Below, piece by piece: positions 33,039 to 43,204 of a stretch of DNA of 64,000 bases (the stretch's first letter is position 1; every line of letters begins with the position of its first letter). Where the stretch lies: assembly GCA_963170055.1 (NCBI GenBank), contig CAUJGJ010000444.1, positions 8,020,618 through 8,084,617 of the forward strand, read 5' to 3'. This stretch comes from Halisarca cf. caerulea. Taxonomy: Eukaryota > Porifera > Demospongiae > Chondrillida > Halisarcidae. The notes under the pieces are model-generated. The model was given only the letters and a program-made list of their open reading frames with translations, was not told the origin of the DNA and ran no database searches. Position numbers and translations under genes: made by a program.

Positions 33039-36000
33039 TTGAAATATAAACAGAAAGGTATGGCTGAGGCATTTTTACACAAAGGAGGGGGAAACTTGAC
33101 TCCACTTCACATTGCTGCATCTGAAGGTAAAACAGAAGCAGCATTGAAGCTGATTAGAAAGGGAGCAGACAAAGCCATTGTAGCTGGTAGATTTGGCACA
33201 CCTCTACACCAAGCAGCTGTTGCAGGTCATCTAACAACACTAAGAGTCCTTCTAGACCATGGTTGCCCACTTGACACACTCAACAGTACAGGTTATACTG
33301 TACTCCATTATGCTGCTGAAGGTGGAAATGTTTATGTTATCAAGGAACTCATTAATAGAGGTTGTGATGTCAATGCTACTGACAAAGATTACTGTACTCC
33401 ACTTCACAGTGCTGCATCTGAAGGTAAAACAGAAGCAGCATTGGAACTGATTAGACATGGAGCAAACAAAGCCACTGTAGCCACTAACTTTGGCACGCCT
33501 CTACACCAGGCAGCTGGTAGGGGTCATCTCACAACATTGAGAGCCCTTCTAGAACATGGTTGTCCACTTGGCACAAGCAGCACTACAGGTCGTACTGTAC
33601 TCCATCATGCTGCTCAAGGTGGTTATGTTAATGTTATCAAGGAACTCATTGATAGAAGTTGTGATGTTAATGCTACTGACAAAGACAACTGGACTCCACT
33701 TCACAGTGCTGCATCTGAAGGTAAAACAGAAGCAGCATTGGAGCTGATTAGAAATGGAGCAGACAAAGCCATCGTAGCTGGTAGATTTGGCACACCCCTA
33801 CACATGGCAGCTGGTAGGGGTCATCTCATAACATTAAAATCTCTTATAGAACACAATTGTCCGCTTGACACACTCAACAGTACCGGTCGAACAGTACTCC
33901 ATCATGCTGCTGAAGGTGGTAATGCTGATGTGATCAAGGAACTCATTGATAGAGGGTGTAATGCTAATGCTACTGGTGAAGACAACTGGACTCCACTTCA
34001 CAGTGCTGCATCTGAAGGTAGAAGAGAAGCAGCATTGGAGCTGATTAGACATGGAGCAAACAAAGCCACTGTAGCCACTAATGTTGGTACACCTCTACAC
34101 CAGGCAGCTAGTAGGGGTCATCTCATAACATTAAGAGCCCTTTTAGAACATGGTTGCCCACTTGACATTCACAGCATTACAGGTTGTACTGTAGTCCATT
34201 ATGCTGCTGAAGGTGGTAATGCTGATGTTATCAAGGAACTCATTGATAGAGGTTGTGATGTCAATGCTACTGATGAAAGCAACTGGACTCCACTTCACAG
34301 TGCTGCAGCTAAAGGTAAAACAGAAGTGGCATTGGAGTTGATTAGACATGGTGCAAACAAAGCCATAATTGCTGGTATATTTGGCACACCTCTACACCAG
34401 GCAGCTATTATGGGTCATCTCACAACCTTAAGAGCCCTTCTAGAACATGGTTGCCCAATTGGCATAGTAAGCACTACACATCGTACTGTACTCCATCATG
34501 CTGTTGAAGGTGGTAATGTTGAGGTTATCAAGGAGGTCATTGATAGAGGTTGTGATGTTAATTCTACTGATGAAGACAACTGGACTCCACTTCACATTGC
34601 TGCATGGAAAGGTAAAACAGAAGCAGCATTGGAGCTGATTAGAAAGGGAGCAGACAAAGCCATTGGAGCTGATAGATTTGGCACACCTCTACATCAGGCA
34701 GCTATTAAGGGTCATCTCATAACATTAAAAGTCCTTCTAGAACATGGTTGTCCACAGGACACAAGCAGCACTATAGGTCGTACTGTACTCCATCATGCTG
34801 CTTCAGGTGGTAATGTTGATGTTATCAAGGAACTCATTGATAGAGGTTGTGATGCCAATGCTACGGACAAAGACAACTGCACTCCACTTCACAATGCTGC
34901 ATCTGAAGGTAAAACAGAAGCAGCATTGGAGCTGATAAGACACAGAGCAAACAAAGGCCTTGTAGCTGGTCGATTTGGTACACCTCTACATCAGGCAGCT
35001 CTTGGGGGTCATCTCAAAACCTTAAAAGCCCTTATAGAACATGGTTGCCCACTTGACATTCTGAGCACTACAGGTCGTACTGTACTCCATTATGCTGCTT
35101 TAGATGGTAATGTTGATTGTATCAAGGAACTCATCAATAGGGATTGTAATGTTAATGCTACTGATGAATACAACTGGACTCCACTTCACATTGCTGCCTG
35201 GAAAGGTAAAACAGAAGCAGCATTGGAGCTGATTAGGCATGGAGCAGACAAAACCATCATATCTATCAACTCTGGCACACCTCTACACATGGCAGTTTTA
35301 AAGGACTCTTTTTCTACAGTACAAGCACTCATAGGACATGGATGTTTTATTGATGTGGTTGCAGCTGGTACTGTGCATGTATTCATGAATAGACCAGGGG
35401 CTGGCAGTGCAAAAATAGTCAAGAACTTTAAGAACTGGACTCCACTACATAGAGCGGCATGCATTGGGGCAACTAAATCAGGATTAGTGTTGATTGAAAA
35501 TGGTTCTAACTTACATATTGTTGCTGGCTTAGATGGCACAGCATTTCAGCTGGCTTGTTTGTTTGGTAGAATGGATTTAATGAAGTCTATTCTTGCAAAA
35601 GATTGCAATGTGATTAATATACCCAACAGTATAAAAGGAACTCCCCTTCATGCTGCAGCTCAAGGTAATAATCCTGAGGTTATCAAATTTCTCTTGAGTT
35701 ACACTGCAGTGATCAATACCGTTGACATGTATGGTCTCACACCTCTTCACTATGCTGCTGCATTGGACAATAGGAAGGCATATTGCACACTAGTCGATAA
35801 TGGTGCAGATGTTCATTGTAAAGCACCAGGTTTTGGGAATCCTTTACACTTAGCTCATGTGATGGGAAATGAGAAAATTACTACTCACTGTCAGTCTCAA
35901 TCACAGCAATCCATTGAGGAGGACTCCTGTGTCAGTTTCATAGGGGTTACAAATATGGAGTACTCCATTGCCTGGAAGCTTTCACAAGACAATGATTCTC

Positions 36001-37745
36001 CACACATCGACCATGATGTAAATTTGCTGAGGAGAAATCTACTGTCTGTCAATATTCATAATTTGATATATCTTGGAGCACTACTTGGCAGCTGCAAGAT
36101 ACTTCATGCATTAGAATGCATTCTGAGTGACGACTGTACTGCAAGGAATTATTTTTGGTCCACTAGGTCAAGCCTCACTGTTGATTGTGTGAGGTGGATA
36201 TTTCAACTGTCAGATACAGACCCCATTGTTGCCAATGCATTGACACATGGAAAGACTTTCAGTCCCTTTCACTTGAGTATGATATCACAGAAATTCTATT
36301 TTGAAAGAAGTCACCTCATTCTACACTGGGCACCACATCAGTATTGTGACTTTGTTTCTGAACTATTATCCGAAGCTTTCTTACGTCAACATTATTGTGG
36401 ACTGCAATCCAGCAATTGGTCCATTCATCCCATTCATTTGGCAGATCACCTCCATCTGGCAGATACAGCTGGTGTGCTTCACAAGGCTGGTTTAGGAGGA
36501 ATCTACCTACCACTTGAAAGCAGACAGACACTGGTACCAACATTACCTGCTATGGAGGTCATGTTGAGGCATATCCACAGTTCAGGTGCAGCATCAGTGT
36601 CAGAAATCAGGGCATGGTTGAAGCGCCAATCAAGTTATATAGGTACAAATGATGATGGTGAAAAGGCTCTACTTGAGCAAAAACCACAGAAAAGTCAAGT
36701 AATAAAGTACATTATCCAGCAGACCAAATACAGATACACTCGTGATGATCTGGAAAATATTTACTACTTACTTGATATGACTGACCCAATAAAATTGGAT
36801 GACCTGTGTACACTGAAGAAATTACTCTTCTATTGGTTGGAAAATGGTACTAGACTAACATGGTCAGAACTCTTCAAAGCCCTGGATGAGTACGAAACTG
36901 CTAAGACAATGAGAACCATTAGAAAATCTTTATCTGACAGTTTATATGGAACTGACCTGAGATCCGCATCTTCACTGATGGAAACAATTATGTCATCTGC
37001 TCCTTACCCCTTACTGGATAGTCAACTGATTCCTGCTCATTCACCCCTCACTAGACATTCCATGAAAACTGACTCGAGTACCTTGGAGACACAATATCCA
37101 GTAACACTGAAAAGGGCTCCTACTGACAAGGAACTCATAGATACAGTTCTCCCAAAGGTTCACACTGAATGGTACAATTTCGGACTGTACCTTGGAGTTA
37201 AGCCTCATGTTCTTGACGGAATCCGCAAGAGCAAGAGCTCACAAGCTGTGGAATGTTGTATTGAAGTTGTGAGACATTGGACAAGCTACATTCGTGATTC
37301 TGGACAGAAGAGGAGGAACTGGAACAATGTAGTGATTGCTGCCACCAAGGCTGTTGGATGTCACCAAGTACATGACATTTGTTTGGATTTCAACTTCAGA
37401 GAAAGTGATTTGTCCTATGATGACTTTCCCAAACCAGATCTCAGCTCATATGAAAGTATTCCTGAACTTGTTCACTTGGTGGAGTATGTTATACCACTTA
37501 TCGAAGGTGAATGGAAGGATGTTGCAATATCATTGGGTGTACCTATCAGCCATGTGCAGAGTTTGCTACAAGATTTCCATGATAACCTCGATTCCTGCAG
37601 AGAAGCCTTCAACCAACTGTTGTCAGGAAGAGGAGTAGCAGGTGCCCACACTCCAATCACGTGGCAGTCTATATTTGATGCTATCACTGAACGTGTTGGT
37701 CCCCGTGCTTCTGAAAAGCTTAAAAAACTACTGTGTGGCCAATAA
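33039..37745 (+). CDS. Ankyrin-repeat / Death-domain protein, 1568 residues
   Basis: Probably an intracellular scaffold or sensor: ankyrin repeats bind protein partners, and Death domains recruit other Death-domain proteins in apoptosis or innate-immune signalling. Residues 20 to about 960 hold 28 ankyrin repeats. The first 21 form seven near-identical 99-residue triplets: A (TPLHSAASEGKTEAALELIR), B (GTPLHQAA..GHL.TL) and C (RTVLHHAAEGGN..VIKELI). Repeats 22-28 are divergent, with an insertion in repeat 23. Residues about 960-1360 are a linker without a recognised fold. Two Death-like domains follow, at about 1363-1440 (WYNFGLYLGVKPHVLDGIRK) and 1470-1566 (EWKDVAISLGVPISHVQSLL), and a weaker similar patch lies near 1290 (TWSELFKALDEYE). 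No signal peptide or membrane segment is seen. The start could be 33039 or the ATG at 33060, or an upstream exon may exist. TAA ends the frame. Confidence 0.93.
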   Translation: MKYKQKGMAEAFLHKGGGNLTPLHIAASEGKTEAALKLIRKGADKAIVAGRFGTPLHQAAVAGHLTTLRVLLDHGCPLDTLNSTGYTVLHYAAEGGNVYVIKELINRGCDVNATDKDYCTPLHSAASEGKTEAALELIRHGANKATVATNFGTPLHQAAGRGHLTTLRALLEHGCPLGTSSTTGRTVLHHAAQGGYVNVIKELIDRSCDVNATDKDNWTPLHSAASEGKTEAALELIRNGADKAIVAGRFGTPLHMAAGRGHLITLKSLIEHNCPLDTLNSTGRTVLHHAAEGGNADVIKELIDRGCNANATGEDNWTPLHSAASEGRREAALELIRHGANKATVATNVGTPLHQAASRGHLITLRALLEHGCPLDIHSITGCTVVHYAAEGGNADVIKELIDRGCDVNATDESNWTPLHSAAAKGKTEVALELIRHGANKAIIAGIFGTPLHQAAIMGHLTTLRALLEHGCPIGIVSTTHRTVLHHAVEGGNVEVIKEVIDRGCDVNSTDEDNWTPLHIAAWKGKTEAALELIRKGADKAIGADRFGTPLHQAAIKGHLITLKVLLEHGCPQDTSSTIGRTVLHHAASGGNVDVIKELIDRGCDANATDKDNCTPLHNAASEGKTEAALELIRHRANKGLVAGRFGTPLHQAALGGHLKTLKALIEHGCPLDILSTTGRTVLHYAALDGNVDCIKELINRDCNVNATDEYNWTPLHIAAWKGKTEAALELIRHGADKTIISINSGTPLHMAVLKDSFSTVQALIGHGCFIDVVAAGTVHVFMNRPGAGSAKIVKNFKNWTPLHRAACIGATKSGLVLIENGSNLHIVAGLDGTAFQLACLFGRMDLMKSILAKDCNVINIPNSIKGTPLHAAAQGNNPEVIKFLLSYTAVINTVDMYGLTPLHYAAALDNRKAYCTLVDNGADVHCKAPGFGNPLHLAHVMGNEKITTHCQSQSQQSIEEDSCVSFIGVTNMEYSIAWKLSQDNDSPHIDHDVNLLRRNLLSVNIHNLIYLGALLGSCKILHALECILSDDCTARNYFWSTRSSLTVDCVRWIFQLSDTDPIVANALTHGKTFSPFHLSMISQKFYFERSHLILHWAPHQYCDFVSELLSEAFLRQHYCGLQSSNWSIHPIHLADHLHLADTAGVLHKAGLGGIYLPLESRQTLVPTLPAMEVMLRHIHSSGAASVSEIRAWLKRQSSYIGTNDDGEKALLEQKPQKSQVIKYIIQQTKYRYTRDDLENIYYLLDMTDPIKLDDLCTLKKLLFYWLENGTRLTWSELFKALDEYETAKTMRTIRKSLSDSLYGTDLRSASSLMETIMSSAPYPLLDSQLIPAHSPLTRHSMKTDSSTLETQYPVTLKRAPTDKELIDTVLPKVHTEWYNFGLYLGVKPHVLDGIRKSKSSQAVECCIEVVRHWTSYIRDSGQKRRNWNNVVIAATKAVGCHQVHDICLDFNFRESDLSYDDFPKPDLSSYESIPELVHLVEYVIPLIEGEWKDVAISLGVPISHVQSLLQDFHDNLDSCREAFNQLLSGRGVAGAHTPITWQSIFDAITERVGPRASEKLKKLLCGQ
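33096..35174 (+). repeat. 297-bp tandem repeats inside the ankyrin gene (7 copies)
   Basis: The codon-level triplet of ankyrin repeats recurs every 297 bp; for example, 'ctccacttcac' starts at 33396 and 33693. Neighbouring units are nearly identical in DNA sequence, which indicates recent unequal exchange or gene conversion. Confidence 0.9.
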
Positions 37746-37901
37746 TGCTTCATTTAAAAGTCAGAATGCAAGAAAATCCCATGTGATGACAAGATCCAAC
37801 TTTACAGCTTCATACTGTAGTTCATCACAACAAAATGAACAAGCTGAAAACACCTGCTAGTATAGTTCTAGTGTATGCCATGATGTTCAGACTTTACATT
37901 C

Positions 37902-37907
37902 CAATAA
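37902..37907 (+). promoter_or_regulatory. Polyadenylation signal AATAAA
   Basis: 'ccaataaaatac' about 157 bp after the stop codon of the ankyrin/Death gene; it is the first canonical signal downstream. Confidence 0.5.
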
Positions 37908-38093
37908 AATACACATATTGCTATGTATATGCTTGCAATAGACATAATAGACATGTTCAGATAATTACCTAATGCCTTTATATAGTTTCTTTTCTATATG
38001 AATTTATACAGGAATAAGTTAGTATTTTAGCATTTTTCAAAACAATTATTGTGTAAGTGTACAATAACATGGTGTTTCAGTGACGCAGGTGTG

Positions 38094-38853
38094 TTATGTC
38101 CGAATCCAGCCATAAGTGTAACATTATACGGTTTCACTCAATGAATTTCATTATAGCGCTAACCGCATGGGTTTGTCACACGCAGATAGCGAAATTTTCG
38201 TGATGACATCATGCGCAAACTGGACGTATACGCAAGAATACGAAGAAGATGTTCAGGCTCTTTCATAGAACATGTGACAGCATATGTGACTGCAGTCTAA
38301 AGAAGAGAGATGCTCGAGTGGAAATTTTCTTTCAAAATTGCGGTGGTAAAAATCTCGACTCGAAGCAATGGCAATAGTGCCATCAGATTCCCAATAGTCC
38401 AAACCGCGGTGAAAGATTCCTGGAGCATTGTACTTTCTACCGTTCGAGTTATGTCCCGTGTTTTGTGGTTGGAGACCTCCGAAAATGACGGAAACCCCTG
38501 GACATAACAGCCGTGCTTTAAGCTACCTGGCTCCAGGAATCTTTCAGGGCACTTATGTATCTAAGGAGTCGTTTGAACCTAATGGCATGTTCAGAAGCTG
38601 AGATTTTTACCACCGCGATTTTGCTTTTTTGTCTTCATGACAGTAGCCGAAGAAATCGTGTGTAGTGGGACATTCGACTTGTAGATTGTCTTAAAGAGAA
38701 CACCAGCATCACGTCAATATGTTTGTAATGTAGAATAGTAGGTTCATATCAATATTACCCATTGCAAAAAGCAAAAACTGGGGGTTAATTTTAGTGCATA
38801 CGAAGCTTCGGCCATTTCGTGTTATGTCCAAAATCAGACATAACTTACCTGCG
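38094..38853. repeat. Family B element (CGCAGGTATGTTATGTCC-type ends), 760 bp
   Basis: The left CGCAGGTGTGTTATGTCC and complemented right CGCAGGTAAGTTATGTCT match at 15 of 18 positions. The interior shares blocks with 52613-53225 ('cagtctaaagaagagaga', 'ttcccaatagtccaaaccg'). No coding. Confidence 0.75.
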
Positions 38854-38884
38854 GAATGTGCAGCTGTTTCATTTACTCAATCCT

Positions 38885-38948
38885 TTGTAAGTGATTCTAG
38901 TATGTGGGGTGGCAGCCTCCACCAGTTTTAACTTATATTGCTTGTTAT
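38885..38948 (+). repeat. Hairpin-family remnant (second end)
   Basis: 'aagtgattctagtatgtggg', 'gtggcagcctccaccagttt' and the terminus 'ttgcttgtta' match the second end with decay. Confidence 0.45.
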
Positions 38949-38953
38949 CAATA

Positions 38954-39533
38954 TGAATTTTAACCCTGTGATCTACGCCTACAGAAATTTCAGATGTTGG
39001 CCACAGGGTGATTCTAGCGGTAACAGAAAAACGCGGTAGATGAAAGGTTAAGTTGATATATTATGTGTTACAGTTTGCTAGTACACATGTATGTAGTGTA
39101 CTTAATCACAAAATTCCAGAATATCTTCCAGACAAACTGGAAGAGCAAATACTGTACTTGGATATTATTTCAGTATCAAGGTAGAATAGATAGGCTACCT
39201 TTTCATAGATAACTAGAGAGAATTTGCTCAAGGAAAGCCAAAACAAAGGCTAGTGACAATAGAATCCATAACTCAGCAATAGAAACAGTTCATGCTTTCT
39301 ATTCAACTAGAGCTGAGGGCATAGGCACAAGAAGATACGATAGTTTACACTATTCTGTTGCTGTAAAGTCTGGAAAACATGCATACATAGATAGTTATAC
39401 AAATAGTTATGAAGTATGTGGAAAACATGCCACAACTGAAATTATCACTGCCTATTTATGCAGTATATAATGGTATGCGCCAATACAAGTTTCATGTACA
39501 CATTCTCACACATGTTTTGAAAACTCAGTAGAC
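38954..39533. other. Intergenic, nothing assigned
   Basis: AT-rich, no gene recognised. Confidence 0.4.
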
Positions 39534-39893
39534 ATGAACCTAGAGAGTTTGCTTACATTTGATGCATTCATGCATCTGTTCTCACTCAGTTTGGTCAAAG
39601 GTAGCTGCAATATTATTCAGTACTGTTATGATCCTCAGGAAGTACTGAACTCCATCAAAGTCAACATGCACAATTATCAACAACTCCTCAATGCCTTCTA
39701 TCCTATAAATCAAGCCAAACCATCCAGTGCCATCTTAGCCTACTTCACCAACTACACTGCTCAGCTTCCTCCCGAGTGCTCCCAGGGAACCTACCCATCA
39801 TGCATGGAAGACCTATCCAACACTGAAAGATACTTATCAGAAATTACACTGGCTCATGTGGACAACTTCATCAATATACAGCATTCAGAGTAA
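39534..39893 (+). CDS. Hypothetical open frame, 119 residues
   Basis: An ATG-to-TAA frame whose composition is protein-like (no low-complexity run, mixed hydrophobic pattern, segment PPECSQGTYPSCMEDLSN). No relative is recognised. It could be a terminal exon, since nearby sequence offers splice sites (for example caccacccag|gtaagc near 40041 in a separate frame). It is not part of any repeat seen elsewhere in the window, which makes it more believable than most short frames here. Confidence 0.25.
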   Translation: MNLESLLTFDAFMHLFSLSLVKGSCNIIQYCYDPQEVLNSIKVNMHNYQQLLNAFYPINQAKPSSAILAYFTNYTAQLPPECSQGTYPSCMEDLSNTERYLSEITLAHVDNFINIQHSE

Positions 39894-40937
39894 ATCTCAT
39901 ATCTTGAATTTGGAATGTATTACCTACAATGACATACTACTTACTGTTCAACAAAACTTCTTCCTTTATGCTACCGACACCAATAGCTTGTATCAAAACA
40001 CCATACGCAACTGACCATACATTGGGCGAAGCATCCACCCAGGTAAGCATTTTCAATACATGCATTGAAGCTATTTTTGTGTCCATGGACATTGTGTGGG
40101 GCATATTGACACTAATAATTCAGCCTCTAAGTACAATGTCATGATAATAAAACTGCCTTATCGTATTAAAAATCTGGAGTTTTAAGGATAGTGGTCTAAC
40201 TACATGCTTTGAAAGCAGTTTCACAAGTGGAAACTGTAATGCCTAAAACGATGGAGCTTCACATGCTCCAAGTTACCACACTGTTTTGCACCATGTTGTG
40301 TACAAGAGTTGGTAACTGTTCACATTGAAGGGTCATTCAATAATTTCATAAAAGCAAGCTGGGTAGTAGTTCCACAGTAACACATTTATATTCAACATGA
40401 CATACATTGATTCATTGAAAAATAAAAAAACAAAAATAGACATGACAATTGCTATGACATTTGTTTCTATGACAATTGTTTCTATGACAGTCAGTTCTCT
40501 TCAGAAACCACACACCACATAAAATAGTTAAGAAGTATGTAACACAAAGGAGAGATATTTCAGCTGCCAATGAAGACATAGATTGCAGGAATCAGGGATC
40601 TATCTAATGGGGGAAAAGTTCCACTCTATATACGTAAACTCCCCAGCCTCCATCCCAGTAGTGGAAGTTACTATGAGAAGGCCATGCTTGAGTGTAAAAA
40701 ACAACCTTGAATGATCTAAAATGGCCTGAGATGCCACCTTATTTAATGAAAAACTCAATCTTTTCCCTTCCCTTCCCTGGGCAGCATACAGTGTGTAACG
40801 TCTAAAGCGTAGTTTTGAGGCATTAGTACGCTAAGAGTGATTAATTATTTCCGCAATTCAGAAAGTGGCCTTTATTCCCACTTTCCGGGTCAAAATCCCC
40901 CAAGGAGTGCTGTTCAGTCCTTTCTGCCCCTAGGGGT

Positions 40938-41174
40938 GTTGTAGATAAAGGTGTTGAACTACCTATGGAGTACTGCATCCTACTGGATAATCTGTTTATG
41001 TTACCAACTAAGTCCAAGTGTGTCAGTGTGGTGGTGTACATCAACTGCAACAACGGATTCCTGACGCAACCATTTGAAGTCAGACTGTGTCACTGGGTGG
41101 CCACTGATGAGGATGATGAAAGCCATTTGAATAGGAAGTTGTCATTCATGAAAGCACCATGCACAAAAAAGTAG
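40938..41174 (+). CDS. Candidate exon, possibly the end of a ZU5/UPA-like domain
   Basis: After an acceptor-like 'cctttctgcccctag' the frame is open for 78 codons to TAG: GVVDKGVELPMEYCILLDN, then FLTQPFEVRLCHWVATDEDD and LSFMKAPCTKK. The pattern '...F.V.L.HWV...D...L.FM.A' resembles the ends of ZU5/UPA modules found with ankyrin and Death domains, but the match is by eye and weak. It is unclear whether it belongs to a gene with the ankyrin/Death protein, 3.2 kb upstream. Confidence 0.25.
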   Translation, partial: VVDKGVELPMEYCILLDNLFMLPTKSKCVSVVVYINCNNGFLTQPFEVRLCHWVATDEDDESHLNRKLSFMKAPCTKK

Positions 41175-41249
41175 CTGGTGGTTAAGATGACCACCATTTT
41201 GTGTCTGTAGAGGGGGAATACAGGGCCCAATACAGATTTTCATGTTGTA

Positions 41250-41962
41250 GCCACGTGATAGTATGCAAGATTTCAATGGTTTCACCAGCAACAGAAAGGA
41301 TTCTGGCCTGTGAATTTAGCAAATGGATGGTAATGGAGTAAGAAATTGTAGATCTGTGAGTATTCGAGCTTCGAAATCTCTAACTTACCTCCAAAGTTAT
41401 GATCGTAATTGCAGCATATAAATTAGCCTCCGCAACACTGAGAACACGTGGTGTCCATGTGACCAAGGGCCGAAGAAGCACTCTTGTGCATAGGAAAGTT
41501 ATGGCAAAAAAGACAGAGAACTAAACCTATACCTGTATGCTTGAAATTTTGTCAGGTTGTTTCTAAAGGGCCAAACTTACAATTCTGGATATGGGAAGAT
41601 TGTCGGTTATACCGTTCAGTGTATGCACTGCCTTTTACTACTACAATTGTTCTGTTGGATACAATATCTTTTGACATAACAGCTGTGGAATGGAGCAGTG
41701 TCTTCCCATATCCAAAAATGTAAGTACGTAGTAATGCATGTTCTATCTTGTGAATAGACTTGTGTATTTGCTAATCCCTGCAACAGGTACAACAGTGCTT
41801 TAAATGACACACGAATAAAATATAAACGCTCAGTTTGTTATCTGTATGGTTTCTTGGGGTTTGAAATCTTCAGGAAGCTAAAACAAAGCATTTGATTCAA
41901 AGCATTTGGAAAAGGCAGCCATTTTGTTTTATGGCAAGAAGTGCTATAGCGTACCTGTGATT
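41250..41962 (+). repeat. Family D repeat, longest copy
   Basis: Collinear with 19865-20130 and 20990-21310 plus 21740-21854. The right end 'gctatagcgtacctgtg' resembles the CATAACATACCTGCG end of family B, so family D may be a diverged family B branch. No coding. Confidence 0.55.
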
Positions 41963-42479
41963 CCCTTAGTCTAGGAAGTTAAGGTTATCTTAACTGTACT
42001 TCACCTTTGGCTTTAGTAGACCTTGTAGGTCAATGTCTAGTCATTTGCAATCCATTAGCATTTTGTCTACCTAGCAGTTTTGTATCCACTATTAAGTATT
42101 TTCACTAATCTTGTCCTTTCAGTGAAAGGTTCTTTTCACTTAAGGTACACACGGGTACTTTGGGACAGTTGTATATATGGGATAGTTTCAAGTAAATTAT
42201 GTATTGCAAATCGCACAGACGACATCTTTACAATCGCATATAAGATATCACGAAAGTGCCTTTTGCTCAATTGTATTGACAACGGCGAATGAAACTACAG
42301 TCCTTGTTGCCAAACTCGGCCCACAAGAATGACAAAAACTTGTCCAAATATAATCAACTGCTCGATTCGATGGTCTATGGGGAGTTAGAAAGTGGTGCCC
42401 TTTACCCTACGTCGTGCAAAATTCAAGCTGTACACTTATTCAGCTCACTTATTGGTCCGCCCTACAATACATTTTGCTG

Positions 42480-42775
42480 ACATCTCACTTTGGCACAATA
42501 TATTGAAGATACCCAAATGGAAAGCAGAACAGTTGGAAGCTGCACTTAAAGAGGTAAGAAAGTCTGAAGAGAAAATATCTGTGAGGGAAATAGCAAAGAA
42601 GTATAGTGTTCCATCTTCAATGCTTCACAAGCATGCAAAGAAAAATGTTTCAAAAAGCATTGCAGGAAAACCAACCATACTTACTCGAGATGAAGAACAA
42701 GAAATAGTGTACTGCTGCCAGGTACTCCAGGAAATTGGATATGGCCTCACCAAGGATCATGTTGGTGTGATAATA
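42480..42775 (+). pseudogene. pogo/Jerky-like transposase, N-terminal part (helix-turn-helix)
   Basis: DNA-binding end of a pogo-type (DDE_1, CENP-B-like) transposase. The Psq/CENP-B type helix-turn-helix reads KWKAEQLEAALKEVRK, then ISVREIAKKYSVPSSMLHKH, and leads into LTRDEEQEIVYCCQVLQEIG. Coding is interrupted at 42775 by a TA-flanked element. Removing that element and one TA joins VGVII directly to the next family segment at 46143 in frame, so the split is one insertion. The true start is not clear, and sequence from 42392 is open but shows no similarity. Confidence 0.75.
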
Positions 42776-43204
42776 CAGTGAACTCCACTTATAAAGAGCC
42801 CTCTTACAAAGTGCTTCTGCTTATAAAGAACAATTTACGAAGTCCAAGTTTGTGTGCATACATTTTACCGTTATAACAAGCAAACTCCTGTTATGAAGAA
42901 CTCCGCACTGCTGCCAGTGACTTTCAAATGTGGTTTGAAGTGGATTTAGTGCTCTTAGAGACGTTGAAGTGCACAGGCTAGTCAAAGAATTAACACAAGA
43001 AACTAAACGTTGAGGTTCACTATGGCCATTATTGTGAATTATGGCATATATTTTTTCTATAAATTTATAATGATGTAATATTCACACTCCGTAATACATT
43101 AACATACACTTCTTTTTTAACCCTTTATTGCCTGAAGACCACTTTTTCAGCTTGCGGCTAGCTGTCGGCGATAATCAAAGATCTTCGCAACTGCTCGAAA
43201 TTTA

